Notes: generated by a model from the sequence alone, not told the origin. DNA of 40,291 nucleotides from Methylorubrum rhodinum (GCF_014199935.1 NZ_JACHOP010000034.1:1-40291), one strand, 5' to 3'. Counted from the first letter of the stretch, positions 9,034-17,386 are shown. Program-made: numbers and translations.

Positions 9034-10749
9034 TCAGCCCCCCGTCCCGAAGGTCTGGCCGGCCGAGCCCGCGAGGTGTTCGACCACCGGGCCGAGCGCC
9101 AGCGACGGGAAGAAGGTCAGGCCGCCGACGATCAGGATGACGCCGACGAGCAGCCCGACGAACAGGCCGCCATGGGTCGGGAAGGTGCCGGCCGAGGCCG
9201 GCAGCGTCTTCTTGGCCGCGAGCGACCCGGCAATCGCCAGCGCCGGGACGATGACAAAGAACCGTCCGACCAGCATGCCGAGGGCGAGCAGGCAGTTGTA
9301 GAACGGCGTGTTGCCGGTGAGCCCGCCGAAGGCCGAGCCGTTGTTGGCCGCCGCCGAGGTGAAGGCGTAGAGGATCTCCGAGAAGCCGTGCGGACCTGCG
9401 TTCGCAGGTCCCGCGAGCCCGGCCGGCAGGACGGTGGCGAGCGCGGTGCCGCCGAGCATCATCAGCGGTAGGCAGAGGATGGCGAGCATCGCCATCTTGA
9501 CCTCGCGCGCCTCGATCTTCTTGCCGAGATATTCCGGCGTGCGCCCGACCATGAGGCCGGCGACGAAGATCGCCACCACGACGAAGACCAGCATCCCGTA
9601 GAGGCCCGCGCCGACGCCGCCGACGATGATCTCGCCGAGCTGCATGTTGATGAGCGGGATCAGGCCGCCGAGCGCCGTGAACGAGTCGTGCATGGCGTTG
9701 ACCGCGCCGCAGGAGGCCGCCGTCGTCACGACCGCGAAGAGCGCCGACGCTACGATGCCGAAGCGGACCTCCTTGCCCTCCATGTTGCCGCCGGTGAGCC
9801 CGAGGCCGTTCAGCACGGAGCTGCCCGCCGCCTCGCTGGCGTAGGTGACGGCGACGCCGGCCAGGAACAGCGTTCCCATGGCGGCGAGGATCGCCCAGCC
9901 CTGACGCTCGTCGCTGACCATGCGGCCGAACACATTGGTGAGCGCGGCGCCCAGCGCGAAGATCGAGACGATCTGCACGAAGTTCGAAAGGGCGGTGGGG
10001 TTCTCGAACGGGTGGGCGGCGTTGACGTTGAAGAAGCCGCCGCCGTTGGTGCCGAGCATCTTGATCGCGACCTGGCTCGCCACCGGGCCGACCGCGATGG
10101 TCTGCTTGGCGCCCTCCAGGGTCGTGGCGTCGACGTAGGCGCCAAGGGTCTGCGGCATGCCCTGCGAGACCAGGAACAGCGCGTAGACGAGGCAGATCGG
10201 CAGCAGGACGTAGAGGGTGCAGCGGGTCAGGTCGACCCAGAACGAGCCGACCGTCCTGGCCGAGGCGCGGGAGAAGCCGCGGATCAGGGCCACGGCGAGC
10301 GCGATGCCGGTGGCCGCCGAGAGAAAGTTCTGGTGCGTCAGCCCCAGCATCTGGCTCAGGTACGAGAGCGTGCTCTCGCCGCCGTAGTTCTGCCAGTTGG
10401 TGTTGGTGACGAAGCTCGCCGCGGTGTTGAAGGCGAGGTCCGGCGCCACCGCCGCCTGCCCCATCGGATTGAGCGGCAGCACGTCCTGCAGGCGCAGCAC
10501 CGCGTAGAGCAGCACGAAGCCGAGCCCGTGGAAGGCGAGCATGGCGAGACCGTAGCCGAGCCAGGTCTGTTCGTGGCGCTCGTCGATGCCGGCGACGCGG
10601 TAGAGCCCGCGCTCGACGGGGACGAACACAGGCGAGAGCGGGGTTCGCTCCCCGTTGAAGACGCGCGTCATGTACCAGCCGAGCGGCTTCACGAGCGCGA
10701 GGACGACCGCGCAGAACAGCGCGATCTGAATCCAGCCATTGGCATTCAT
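9034..10749 (-). CDS. kdpA: KdpA potassium-binding and translocating subunit
   Basis: Channel-like subunit of the KdpFABC pump, 571 residues and highly hydrophobic, with about ten membrane helices. It belongs to the superfamily of K+ transporters with four selectivity-filter-like loops. Family blocks seen include TNTNWQNYGGEST, LGTNGGGFFNVNAAHPFENPT, the GAVNAMHDSFTALGG segment and the AANNGSAFGG segment. The start is 22 bases from the kdpF stop on the same strand. Potassium from the periplasm is selected here and moved inward by energy from KdpB. The gene is intact. Confidence 0.97.
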   Translation of the reverse strand: MNANGWIQIALFCAVVLALVKPLGWYMTRVFNGERTPLSPVFVPVERGLYRVAGIDERHEQTWLGYGLAMLAFHGLGFVLLYAVLRLQDVLPLNPMGQAAVAPDLAFNTAASFVTNTNWQNYGGESTLSYLSQMLGLTHQNFLSAATGIALAVALIRGFSRASARTVGSFWVDLTRCTLYVLLPICLVYALFLVSQGMPQTLGAYVDATTLEGAKQTIAVGPVASQVAIKMLGTNGGGFFNVNAAHPFENPTALSNFVQIVSIFALGAALTNVFGRMVSDERQGWAILAAMGTLFLAGVAVTYASEAAGSSVLNGLGLTGGNMEGKEVRFGIVASALFAVVTTAASCGAVNAMHDSFTALGGLIPLINMQLGEIIVGGVGAGLYGMLVFVVVAIFVAGLMVGRTPEYLGKKIEAREVKMAMLAILCLPLMMLGGTALATVLPAGLAGPANAGPHGFSEILYAFTSAAANNGSAFGGLTGNTPFYNCLLALGMLVGRFFVIVPALAIAGSLAAKKTLPASAGTFPTHGGLFVGLLVGVILIVGGLTFFPSLALGPVVEHLAGSAGQTFGTGG

Positions 10750-10771
10750 GGATGTGGTCCGGCAGGGCCGC

Positions 10772-10861
10772 TCAGAACCGCTCGGGGCGGACGAGGGCGA
10801 AGGTGAGGTAGACGAGGAGCCCGGCCGTCACGAAGGCGCCGAGGGCGAGGTCGAGGGTCAT
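10772..10861 (-). CDS. kdpF: KdpF small subunit of the K+-transporting ATPase
   Basis: A 29-residue hydrophobic peptide directly upstream of kdpA. It starts MTLDLALGAF and ends LVRPERF, the usual KdpF length and C-terminus (a single helix followed by RPE). KdpF stabilises the KdpABC complex in the membrane. It begins nine bases after the stop of the preceding micropeptide and precedes kdpA by 22 bases, so all are probably cotranscribed. Confidence 0.85.
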   Translation of the reverse strand: MTLDLALGAFVTAGLLVYLTFALVRPERF

Positions 10862-10870
10862 GGCGGTGCC

Positions 10871-10954
10871 TCAGAGGCGTTCGCAGAGCGTGGCGTAACC
10901 GGCGGCCAGGCCGAAGAAGGCAAGGGCTCCTGCGAGGAAGACGATGTCGAGCAT
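10871..10954 (-). CDS. 27-residue membrane micropeptide leading the kdp operon
   Basis: A 27-residue frame, MLDIVFLAGALAFFGLAA followed by GYATLCERL, immediately upstream of kdpF. It is one hydrophobic helix with a short polar end carrying Cys and a Glu-Arg pair. From memory, many kdp operons in diverse bacteria have a similar peptide ending in LCxRL before kdpF, sometimes annotated only as a potassium transport protein; that recollection is not checked. Its spacing to kdpF (nine bases) and its conserved-looking ends support a real gene, possibly a second KdpF-like accessory subunit. Confidence 0.7.
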   Translation of the reverse strand: MLDIVFLAGALAFFGLAAGYATLCERL

Positions 10955-11100
10955 GATGCGTCCCGGGTCCGTTCGGCCCCTCGGGCGCGGACACTCCGCG
11001 ACCGAACCTGGGCCGACCCCGAATGTGGACGGGAACCGCGTTAGGGTTCGAGACGGAAAGGGAGGCGATCCTATAAGGAACTCATTAGGATCGGCCCGAT
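10955..11100 (-). promoter_or_regulatory. Likely kdp operon promoter/operator region
   Basis: This is the non-coding DNA immediately upstream of the first gene of the minus-strand kdp operon, where KdpE-dependent control is expected. At 11067-11092 a 7-bp perfect inverted repeat (GATCCTA / TAGGATC) is separated by 12 bases. I cannot define -35/-10 boxes with confidence, and the E. coli KdpE site is not recognisable. The inverted repeat may be an operator or unrelated. Confidence 0.4.
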
Positions 11101-11284
11101 TCCAGGGCTCGTCCGGGGCCTTTGGGGCCTGCCTTCGGACGCCAGGCGGCCTGCAACTCCTGGCAGGCGCCGGGGGCGTCGACGAGCATCGCCCTCGGAC
11201 AGGCGGCGCGCCAGAGCGTGCGGTCCACCTGGATCACGCCGGTGTCCGCCTGGCCTGCCCCCATTTGGTAGCCCGGGTTCGAAG

Positions 11285-11460
11285 TTAGTGCACCGTCGGT
11301 CGCATGACGATGGCGGGGCGAGCGGACGGCGCCGATCCGCCTGGCTCTGCGGACCGGACGACGACCTCCGGCGCAGGCGGCAGGTGACCCAACGACGAGC
11401 GTGGCCGGGTGCTGTTGTAATGCGTCCGCCATCGCTCGATCACGGCGCTGGCCCAGAACA
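11285..11460 (-). pseudogene. IS3-family OrfB transposase, C-terminal remnant
   Basis: Only the last part of the DDE transposase remains: AVIERWRTHYNSTRPRSSLG followed by HLPPAPEVV, the characteristic end of IS3-family OrfB proteins. The catalytic core that should precede it is absent, and the residues N-terminal to the match do not resemble transposase, marking a deletion junction with the end of OrfA near 11460-11530. It cannot be active. Confidence 0.8.
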
Positions 11461-11533
11461 CGGCAGGCGAAGCGTTCGGACACACCGTGTCGGGCAACGA
11501 CACGGTCGACACAAGCCCGGCGGCGAGCCGGGC

Positions 11534-11803
11534 TCAGACGTTTCCCGAGGTGGCCTCCTTCAGGATCAGCTTCGCCAAGGTCAAGTTGGAGATCGCTCGA
11601 TGACGGCGCTGGTTCTCGGTTTCCAGAGATTTCAGCCGCTCGGCCTGATCGGCTTTCAATCCGCTATACTTGGAACGCCAGCGAGAATACGCCACCTCGA
11701 TAGATCGAATGGCTTCAGCCACCTCCCGTCCCTGCGAATTCAAAGCATCAGCCCGACGCAGCTTGGCGACGATCTCTTCGGCGGTATGTTTTTGCCGTCC
11801 CAT
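11534..11803 (-). CDS. IS3-family OrfA transposase (helix-turn-helix subunit)
   Basis: An 89-residue frame from ATG (MGRQKHTAEEIVAKLRRADA) with the helix-turn-helix of IS3-family OrfA and a C-terminal leucine-zipper-like part (LKADQAERLKSLETEN), ending LAKLILKEATSGN as in the IS407 type. Normally OrfA and OrfB are joined by programmed frameshifting to make the active transposase. OrfB is deleted here, so this copy is probably inert although OrfA itself looks intact. Confidence 0.8.
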   Translation of the reverse strand: MGRQKHTAEEIVAKLRRADALNSQGREVAEAIRSIEVAYSRWRSKYSGLKADQAERLKSLETENQRRHRAISNLTLAKLILKEATSGNV

Positions 11804-11941
11804 GATGACATCCGCGACATGGCTCAAAGCCATACCTCGGGGATGACCAGGTTTCAGGGGGCAGGCCGAGCCGACGCTCGACAACGCCCCGAGCAGCGTT
11901 CATGCCCGCACGTGCCGGGACGGATCGGCCGGACACGCCTC

Positions 11942-12967
11942 ATGCTCACGACGACCCGCCATTCGATCCAGCTCGCGGACGGGGATGCGCGCTATCGGCT
12001 CGCCGCGTGGCAGGACGTGATGAGCCCCTCCGGCGAGGTCCGGATGACCCCGGAGGAGGCCGAGCGCTTCACGACGAAGGCCCACTGGCGCCAGATCGGC
12101 TCCGTGCTGGTCGGACATGTCAGCGCCGGCGACTTCAGGCTCGTGCGCGACCGGGCGATGGCCGAGCGCATCGGCCTCGACCACGTCTTCATCAACGTGT
12201 TCCTGGCCGGACGGGGCGGCGGCGTCTGCGGACGGCGGCGCATGCGCTTCGAGCCCGGCGCAATGTCGATCACCAAGCTGTCGAGCCCGGCCGATTACCG
12301 GCTCGAAGGCATCACCCTCACGGCCCTCGTCGTGGCGCGCCGGGTGCTCGAAGCCGCGATCGGACCGGTCGCCCCTTTCGACGGGCGGGTCTACCCGGGG
12401 AGTTCCATCGAGGCGCGCCTTGTGGGGGCGCATATCGATGCGCTCCTGGCGCTGCCCGATCCCCTGCCGCGGGCCCAAGCGACGGTCGCGAGCCGCAGCA
12501 CGCTCGCGCTGCTCGCCGGCTGCCTGCGCGGCGAGCCCGTACAGGATGAGGCTCAAGCGAGCGAGCCGCTGGATACCGATCTCGAACTCGCCAAGAGCAT
12601 CCGGCGCTACATCCGGGACCGGCTGGCCGATCCGGATCTCGGACCGGACCTGATCTGCCGGGACTTTGCCGTGTCGCGCACCCGCCTCTACCGCCTGCTG
12701 CGCGAGAGCGGGAACGTCGCGAGCACGATCCGTCGGCTGCGGCTGGCCCGCGCCTACGGCGAGATCGCGGCCGGCCGATATGCGGGCGCCACCCCGGCGG
12801 TCATCGCGGCCCGGTCCGGGTTCCGGCAGGAGCGCAGCTTCCGCCGCGCCTTCATCGAGGAGTTCGCCGTCTCGCCCACCGCGCTGCAGGCGCAGGTCGG
12901 TGCCGGGTCCCTGCCGCCGCTGCCGGCATCCGGTCCGGTGATCGCGGAGTGGTTCTCCGAACTCTGA
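11942..12967 (+). CDS. AraC-family transcriptional regulator
   Basis: A 341-residue regulator. The N-terminal 200 or so residues fit the AraC-binding-like ligand or oligomerisation domain of this family. The C-terminal 100 residues hold two helix-turn-helix motifs: LICRDFAVSRTRLYRLLRE, and the later IAARSGFRQERSFRRAFIEEF typical of the AraC second helix. The ATG at 11942 is chosen because sequence before it reads into the right flank of the IS remnant and has no homology. The insertion ends about 78 bases upstream, so its promoter may have been altered. The target genes are unknown; the Hint protein gene follows on the same strand about 200 bases on. Confidence 0.85.
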   Translation: MLTTTRHSIQLADGDARYRLAAWQDVMSPSGEVRMTPEEAERFTTKAHWRQIGSVLVGHVSAGDFRLVRDRAMAERIGLDHVFINVFLAGRGGGVCGRRRMRFEPGAMSITKLSSPADYRLEGITLTALVVARRVLEAAIGPVAPFDGRVYPGSSIEARLVGAHIDALLALPDPLPRAQATVASRSTLALLAGCLRGEPVQDEAQASEPLDTDLELAKSIRRYIRDRLADPDLGPDLICRDFAVSRTRLYRLLRESGNVASTIRRLRLARAYGEIAAGRYAGATPAVIAARSGFRQERSFRRAFIEEFAVSPTALQAQVGAGSLPPLPASGPVIAEWFSEL

Positions 12968-13171
12968 CGGTGATCCGGTCGGCTCCGGCGGGCTGGTCTG
13001 AAAAAGGACGGTCCTCGGCCCGCGATCGTGCGTATCCGGCGCCGTGTGCGGACAATTCGTGCCAATCCGACTGGTTCTTGCAGCAGGTTGTCCGTGTCTG
13101 GCCTCGACGCGTTGACGGTCCTTCGTGCATTACACACGGCTGAGCTTCTTCCTCTCTCTCCGAGAAGCGCC

Positions 13172-15469
13172 ATGGCCACCAAGAACGCCTCGACTACAGC
13201 CGACGGCACCACGCAGGCCAACGGCTTCAGTTCATCGTTACCCGCCCACACCATCATCTCGGGCGACGGCCGCTACGTCGTCTTCCAGAGCAACGCCACC
13301 AATCTCTTTGGCACCGACGCGAACGGCACAGCCCTCGATATCTTCCGCAAGGACCTGACCACCGGCGAAGTCATCCGCGTCAACGAGACCGCCACCGGCG
13401 TCCAGGCCAACGGCGGTAGCACCAACGCCACGATCGCGGCCGACGGCCGCTACGTCGTCTTCCAGAGCAACGCCACCAATCTCTTTGGCACCGACGCGAA
13501 CGGCATATCCCTCGATATCTTCCGCAAGGACCTGACCACCGGCGAACTCGTCCGCGTCAACGACACCGCCGCCGGCGTCCAGGCCAACGGCGGTAGCACC
13601 AACGCCACGATCGCGGCCGACGGCCGCTACGTCGTCTTCCAGAGCAACGCCACCAACCTCGCCGCCACCGACGCGAACGGTACGACCGCCGACATCTTCC
13701 GCAAGGACCTGACCACCGGCGAACTCGTCCGCGTCAACGACACCGCCGCCGCGGTCCAGGCCAACAACAGCAGCACCTTCGCCGCGATTTCGGCCGACGG
13801 CCGCTACGTCACCTTCCAGAGCAACGCCACCAACCTCGCCGGCACCGACGCGAACGGTACGACCGCCGACATCTTCCGCAAGGACCTGACCACCGGCGAA
13901 CTCGTCCGCGTCAACGACACCGCCGCCGGCGTCCAGGCCAACAGCGGTAGCACCAACGCCACGATCGCGGCCGACGGCCGCTACGTCGTCTTCCAGAGCA
14001 ACGCCACCAACCTCGCCGGCACCGACGCGAACGGCACGATCGCCGACATCTTCCGCAAGGACCTGACCACCGGCGAAATCGTCCGCGTCAGCGATACCGC
14101 CGCCGGCGTCCAGGCCAACAGCAATAGCACCAACGCCACGATCTCGGATGACGGCCGCTACGTCACGTTCCAGAGCACCGCCACCAACCTCGTTGGCGGC
14201 GACGGCAACAATACGAGCGACGTCTTCGTCAAGGACATGGTGACCGGCGAACTCGTGCGCCTCAGCAACGCCGACGGCACGCCGAACGCCGCGAACGGTC
14301 CTAGTACGAGCCCCTCGATCTCGGGCGACGGCTCGCGCGTCTCCTTCCAGAGCAGCGCCAACAACCTCGTGGCCGGCGACGGCAACGTCCAGCAGGACGT
14401 GTTCGTGGCCGACAATCCCGTCTGCTTCGCTGAAGGAAGCGCGATCCGGGTCGTGCGCGACGGCGCCGTGCGGGACGTGGCCGTCGAAGCCCTGCGCGTG
14501 GGCGACCTCGCCGTCACGACTTCCGGCGCGCACCGCCCGATCCGCTGGATCGGTCACCGCCGCCTCGACTGCGCCCGCCATCCCGACCCGGCCAGGATCC
14601 GGCCGGTGCGGATCGCGGCGGGTGCCTTCGGTGAGGGGCGGCCTTCCCGCGATCTCCGCGTCTCGGCCGCCCACGCCATCGCCGTCGACATCCTCGGCGC
14701 GGTGCTGATCCCGGCCTGCCGCCTCATCAACGGCACGACGATCACGCAGGAGGCGGTGGAGAGCGTCACCTACTGGCACGTCGAACTCGACGAGCACGAC
14801 ATCCTGCTGGCGGAGAACCTCCCCGCCGAGAGCTATCTCGATTGCGGCAACCGCCGCTTCTTCGCCAACGCCGACGCGACCGATCTCGCCGCGACCCCGG
14901 ACACCCGTCCGGAGGGCCCGCTGCCGTTCTGCCGCCCGTTCCACGAGGACGGCCCGCTGGTCGATCTGGTGCGCGCCCGGCTCCAGGAGCGGGCCGAGGC
15001 GCTCGGCTGGCACCGCGTCGAGGAGATTTTTGCGGGATTGCACCTCGTTGCCGACGGAAGCGTGCTCCACCCCGATGTGGAAGGCCTCACCGCCCGTTTC
15101 GTCCTACCGGCCGAGGCCCGCGACGTGCGCCTCGTTTGCGCCGTGAGCGTACCCGCTCACGTCGTGACGGGCTCGACCGACGCGCGTCGGCTGGGTGTGT
15201 CCCTGGCCGCGCTCACGATCGACGACGGGCTGACAGGGGCGCGCGCGGTGGCGTTGGACGATGCCCGCCTCGATGAGGGCTTTCACGCGTTCGATCGCGG
15301 TGCGCGCTGGAGCGACGGTTCGGCGGTTCTGCCCGCGTCCATGTGGGCGGGTTGCCAGGGAACGGTCTTCCTGCGCATCCGGCTGTCCGGACCGGCCTTG
15401 CCGCGCTGGGTCGGGGTGGCGGAGACGGCCTGTTCGATCGAGCGCGCCGGGCTTCGGAAACGCGCCTGA
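13172..15469 (+). CDS. Seven-repeat beta-propeller protein with Hint domain
   Basis: A 765-residue protein. Residues 30-415 hold seven tandem repeats of exactly 59 residues, each with DGRYVVFQSNATNL, then DANG, DIFRKDLTTGE and RVN. This is the pattern of WD40/TolB-like (PD40) blades, and seven would close one propeller. A Hint domain of the alphaproteobacterial Hint_2 type follows: it begins at C418 (VCFAEGSAI), has VGDLAVTTSGAHRPIRWIGHR, and ends near HDILLAENLPAESYLDCGNRRF. About 170 uncharacterised residues follow. No signal peptide is visible, so export by type I secretion is possible; a decayed RTX gene lies just downstream. Hint domains can self-cleave or splice; whether this one does is unknown. 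The ATG at 13172 is chosen over upstream starts lacking homology. Confidence 0.85.
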   Translation: MATKNASTTADGTTQANGFSSSLPAHTIISGDGRYVVFQSNATNLFGTDANGTALDIFRKDLTTGEVIRVNETATGVQANGGSTNATIAADGRYVVFQSNATNLFGTDANGISLDIFRKDLTTGELVRVNDTAAGVQANGGSTNATIAADGRYVVFQSNATNLAATDANGTTADIFRKDLTTGELVRVNDTAAAVQANNSSTFAAISADGRYVTFQSNATNLAGTDANGTTADIFRKDLTTGELVRVNDTAAGVQANSGSTNATIAADGRYVVFQSNATNLAGTDANGTIADIFRKDLTTGEIVRVSDTAAGVQANSNSTNATISDDGRYVTFQSTATNLVGGDGNNTSDVFVKDMVTGELVRLSNADGTPNAANGPSTSPSISGDGSRVSFQSSANNLVAGDGNVQQDVFVADNPVCFAEGSAIRVVRDGAVRDVAVEALRVGDLAVTTSGAHRPIRWIGHRRLDCARHPDPARIRPVRIAAGAFGEGRPSRDLRVSAAHAIAVDILGAVLIPACRLINGTTITQEAVESVTYWHVELDEHDILLAENLPAESYLDCGNRRFFANADATDLAATPDTRPEGPLPFCRPFHEDGPLVDLVRARLQERAEALGWHRVEEIFAGLHLVADGSVLHPDVEGLTARFVLPAEARDVRLVCAVSVPAHVVTGSTDARRLGVSLAALTIDDGLTGARAVALDDARLDEGFHAFDRGARWSDGSAVLPASMWAGCQGTVFLRIRLSGPALPRWVGVAETACSIERAGLRKRA
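13265..14503 (+). repeat. Seven in-frame tandem repeats of 177 bp
   Basis: The codon for the Asp of DGRY (or its equivalent) recurs at 13265, 13442, 13619, 13796, 13973, 14150 and 14327, a strict period of 177 bases. The first five units are nearly identical in DNA, while the sixth and especially the seventh diverge. The last period is truncated by the start of the Hint domain at about 14420. Confidence 0.9.
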
Positions 15470-15504
15470 GAGTGAACACACGGCGATCCGTCCCTTGGAG
15501 AACG

Positions 15505-15804
15505 TCATGGCCCGCACCTGACCCGCATCGAGCGTGCACGAGATGCGCGCGACGACGGTGTCGGACCCAGGGCCCGTGCCTCGACGGCGACGTCGCGGGC
15601 GCTGTCGACGCCGTAGGTGTCGGCGCCGCCGCGACCGTCCGGGACGTTGTTGTCCGCGCTCTCGCGCAGCGTCTGCCCGAACTCCTTGCCCGTGGGGTTG
15701 AGGGCCTTCGTGCCGGTGGTCGTCGCGAACTGGATGGTCTCGACCTCCTGCCCGGCGGCGAGAGCCCAGGACAGGATCGCGACGACGACGTCGGTGCCGC
15801 CTCG
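15505..15804 (-). pseudogene. Decayed RTX/hemolysin-type calcium-binding protein gene
   Basis: Reading leftward, one frame gives GGTDVVVAILSWALAAGQEV, then TKALNPTGKEFGQTLR, SADNNVPDGRGGADT, matching the ALNLTGNxxxNxLxGNxGxNxLDGxGGAD pattern of RTX proteins. It then shifts frame: a second frame continues with GPGSDTVVARISCTLDAGQV. Several glycines and asparagines of the calcium-binding nonapeptides are substituted. There is no start, and the upstream end is cut where an IS481-family transposase fragment begins on the opposite strand. This is a dead fragment of a secreted repeat protein. Confidence 0.65.
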
Positions 15805-16198
15805 CTTGATCGACAACGGCGCCGAATTCGTCGGCCGGTCGAAGCCGCAGGAGCCCCCTTTCGAGGCGCTGCTGCCCGATCCCGGCATCAAGCACCGCTC
15901 CACCCGCCCCTGTCGGCCGCAGACCGATGGGAAAATCGAGCGCTTCTGGCGTGGCCTGGGCGAGGACAGGATCGACGGGACCACCTTCGAGAATGCCGAT
16001 CATGTCTCGCGCGTGCTTCTGCGATACATGAGCTCCCGCAACGAGATGCGACCGCATCAAGCCCTCGGCGGCATCGCCCCGAAGGCTCTCCTCGACACCC
16101 TGGTCGTCAACGGGCCACCCCGCCGCGATCCACGAATTGCCGAGCATCCACAGTTTGCGACGCGTTCCGAGAACGCGCTAAGAACCCCCGTCGACTGA
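15800..16198 (+). pseudogene. IS481-family transposase, C-terminal fragment
   Basis: The last 130 or so residues of an rve-type transposase: LIDNGAEF (second catalytic Asp), GIKHRSTRPCRPQTDGKIERFW (catalytic Glu), then HVSRVLLRYMSSRNEMRPHQALGGIAP. The N-terminal DNA-binding region and first catalytic Asp are missing, replaced at about 15800 by the RTX remnant on the other strand. The open frame that extends upstream is only antisense to that remnant. Inactive. Confidence 0.8.
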
Positions 16199-16350
16199 GT
16201 GGCAACTAGGGTTCCGGGTGGCGGTCAGGGCCATCGCTGGTCCGAGCGTTGCGGACACCGTGGCCCATCCCACGGCTGCACCCGAGGGACAAAAGCCCAG
16301 AGGCGGAGACGTCGAGACCCGTTACGGCCCATTCCGGGCACGGAGGTCTC

Positions 16351-17223
16351 ATGTCGTTCGCGCCGTTCGTCCTCGTGGTTTCGGCCGCCTTCATCCACGC
16401 CGTCTGGAACCCGCTCTCGAAGCGGGCGGCCGAGGCCGGCCCCAGCTTCGTGTTCGCCTACAATCTCGTCAGTTGCCTCGCCTACGCCCCCTGGGTGATC
16501 GGGCTTCTGCTGCACGATGGCATGCCGTGGACGTGGCTTGCCGTCACGGGCATCGTGCTCAGCGGGCTGATCCACCTCGCCTACAGCCTCTGCCTTCAGC
16601 GCGGCTATCAGGTCGCCGACCTCTCGGTGGTCTATCCGACGGCGCGGGGAACCGGGCCCCTGCTCTCCTGCCTCGGCGCCTTCCTGTTCCTCGGCGAGGC
16701 CGCAGCTATCCTGAAGATCCTGGGATTGCTCGCGGTCGTCCTCGGCATCGGCCTCATCGCGACGCGGGGCGATCGGGCGGCCTTCCGTCGTCCGGGCGGG
16801 CAGGCCGGACTCCGCTGGGGCGTCGCGACGGGGGCCCTCATCGCCCTCTACACGGTGGTGGACGCCTACGCGGTCAAGGAACTCGGGGTGCATCCCGTCA
16901 TCCTCGATTGGTGCTCGAACCTCCTCCGCTTCCTCCTGCTCACGCCGTTCGTGCTGCGGAACCCCGCTCACGCCCGCGCCCGGATGGCGGGGCGCTGGCA
17001 CTTGGCCGTCGCAGTCGGCCTGCTGTCGCCGCTCTCCTACATCTTCGTGCTGATGGCGCTGGAGCGGGGCGCGCCGCTCAGCGTCGTCGCACCGGCCCGC
17101 GAGATGTCGATGATGGTCGGCGCCCTGCTCGGCATGGTGGTGCTGCGCGAGGCCGTGGGGCGGTGGCGGCTCGTCGGATGCGGCGTACTGATGCTCGGCG
17201 TCGTGCTGCTCGGGCGAGCCTGA
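16351..17223 (+). CDS. EamA/DMT-family inner membrane transporter
   Basis: A 290-residue protein with about ten hydrophobic segments arranged as two EamA repeats, residues 5-140 and 155-288. This is the fold of drug/metabolite exporters. GxxxP-type features such as AVWNPLSKRAAE near the N-terminus and VVYPTARGTGPLL are visible, as is the second-repeat end VLREAVGRWRLVGCGVLM. The start is the ATG preceded by GGAGG at 16342; longer frames upstream lack hydrophobic character. The substrate cannot be named. It is followed by a hairpin at 17252-17279 and then a separate small gene. Confidence 0.8.
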   Translation: MSFAPFVLVVSAAFIHAVWNPLSKRAAEAGPSFVFAYNLVSCLAYAPWVIGLLLHDGMPWTWLAVTGIVLSGLIHLAYSLCLQRGYQVADLSVVYPTARGTGPLLSCLGAFLFLGEAAAILKILGLLAVVLGIGLIATRGDRAAFRRPGGQAGLRWGVATGALIALYTVVDAYAVKELGVHPVILDWCSNLLRFLLLTPFVLRNPAHARARMAGRWHLAVAVGLLSPLSYIFVLMALERGAPLSVVAPAREMSMMVGALLGMVVLREAVGRWRLVGCGVLMLGVVLLGRA

Positions 17224-17251
17224 CCGGCCGCTCGCCCTAAACCCCGGATGG

Positions 17252-17279
17252 GCTCCCGCAGCCCCTGCTCCGCGGGAGC
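17252..17279 (+). terminator. Hairpin after the EamA gene (weak terminator candidate)
   Basis: A perfect 8-bp stem (GCTCCCGC / GCGGGAGC) with a 12-base loop, 29 bases after the transporter stop. There is no T-run after it, so intrinsic termination is uncertain. Confidence 0.4.
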
Positions 17280-17386
17280 GATCGCCGGCCGGGCTTGCAT
17301 CGACGATCGCTTCGACGTCCCACGTTCGCACGGAACGCCCCCGCCCCGGCCCCGTTACCCTGGCCATCAACCCTGGAGGAACGGGC

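Larger units (their letters stand above)
11256..11863 (-). mobile_element. Internally deleted IS3-family insertion sequence
   Basis: A 608-bp remnant with both ends preserved. The left end begins TGCCCCC (11256) and the right end finishes GGGGGCA (11863), forming a 7-bp terminal inverted repeat. A 4-bp direct repeat GGCC flanks it (11252-11255 and 11864-11867), consistent with a target duplication. Inside are an OrfA transposase and only the C-terminal tail of OrfB, so about half of a usual 1.2-1.3 kb element is missing. The 4-bp duplication and the OrfA type fit the IS407-like subgroup (inference). It lies between kdp and the AraC gene. Confidence 0.75.

Noticed and set aside
11288..11941. 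N-terminal extension of the AraC regulator frame by 218 residues
   Set aside because: The extension is antisense to the IS3-family remnant and has no regulator homology.
13265..14503. Regular repeats considered as a possible CRISPR array
   Set aside because: The period of 177 bases is in frame within a long coding region, and there are no short conserved repeats alternating with unique spacers.
13238..15070. A 610-residue repeat-rich frame on the minus strand
   Set aside because: Its repeats mirror the 177-bp units of the plus-strand propeller gene. The plus-strand product has recognised blade and Hint motifs; the minus-strand product has none.
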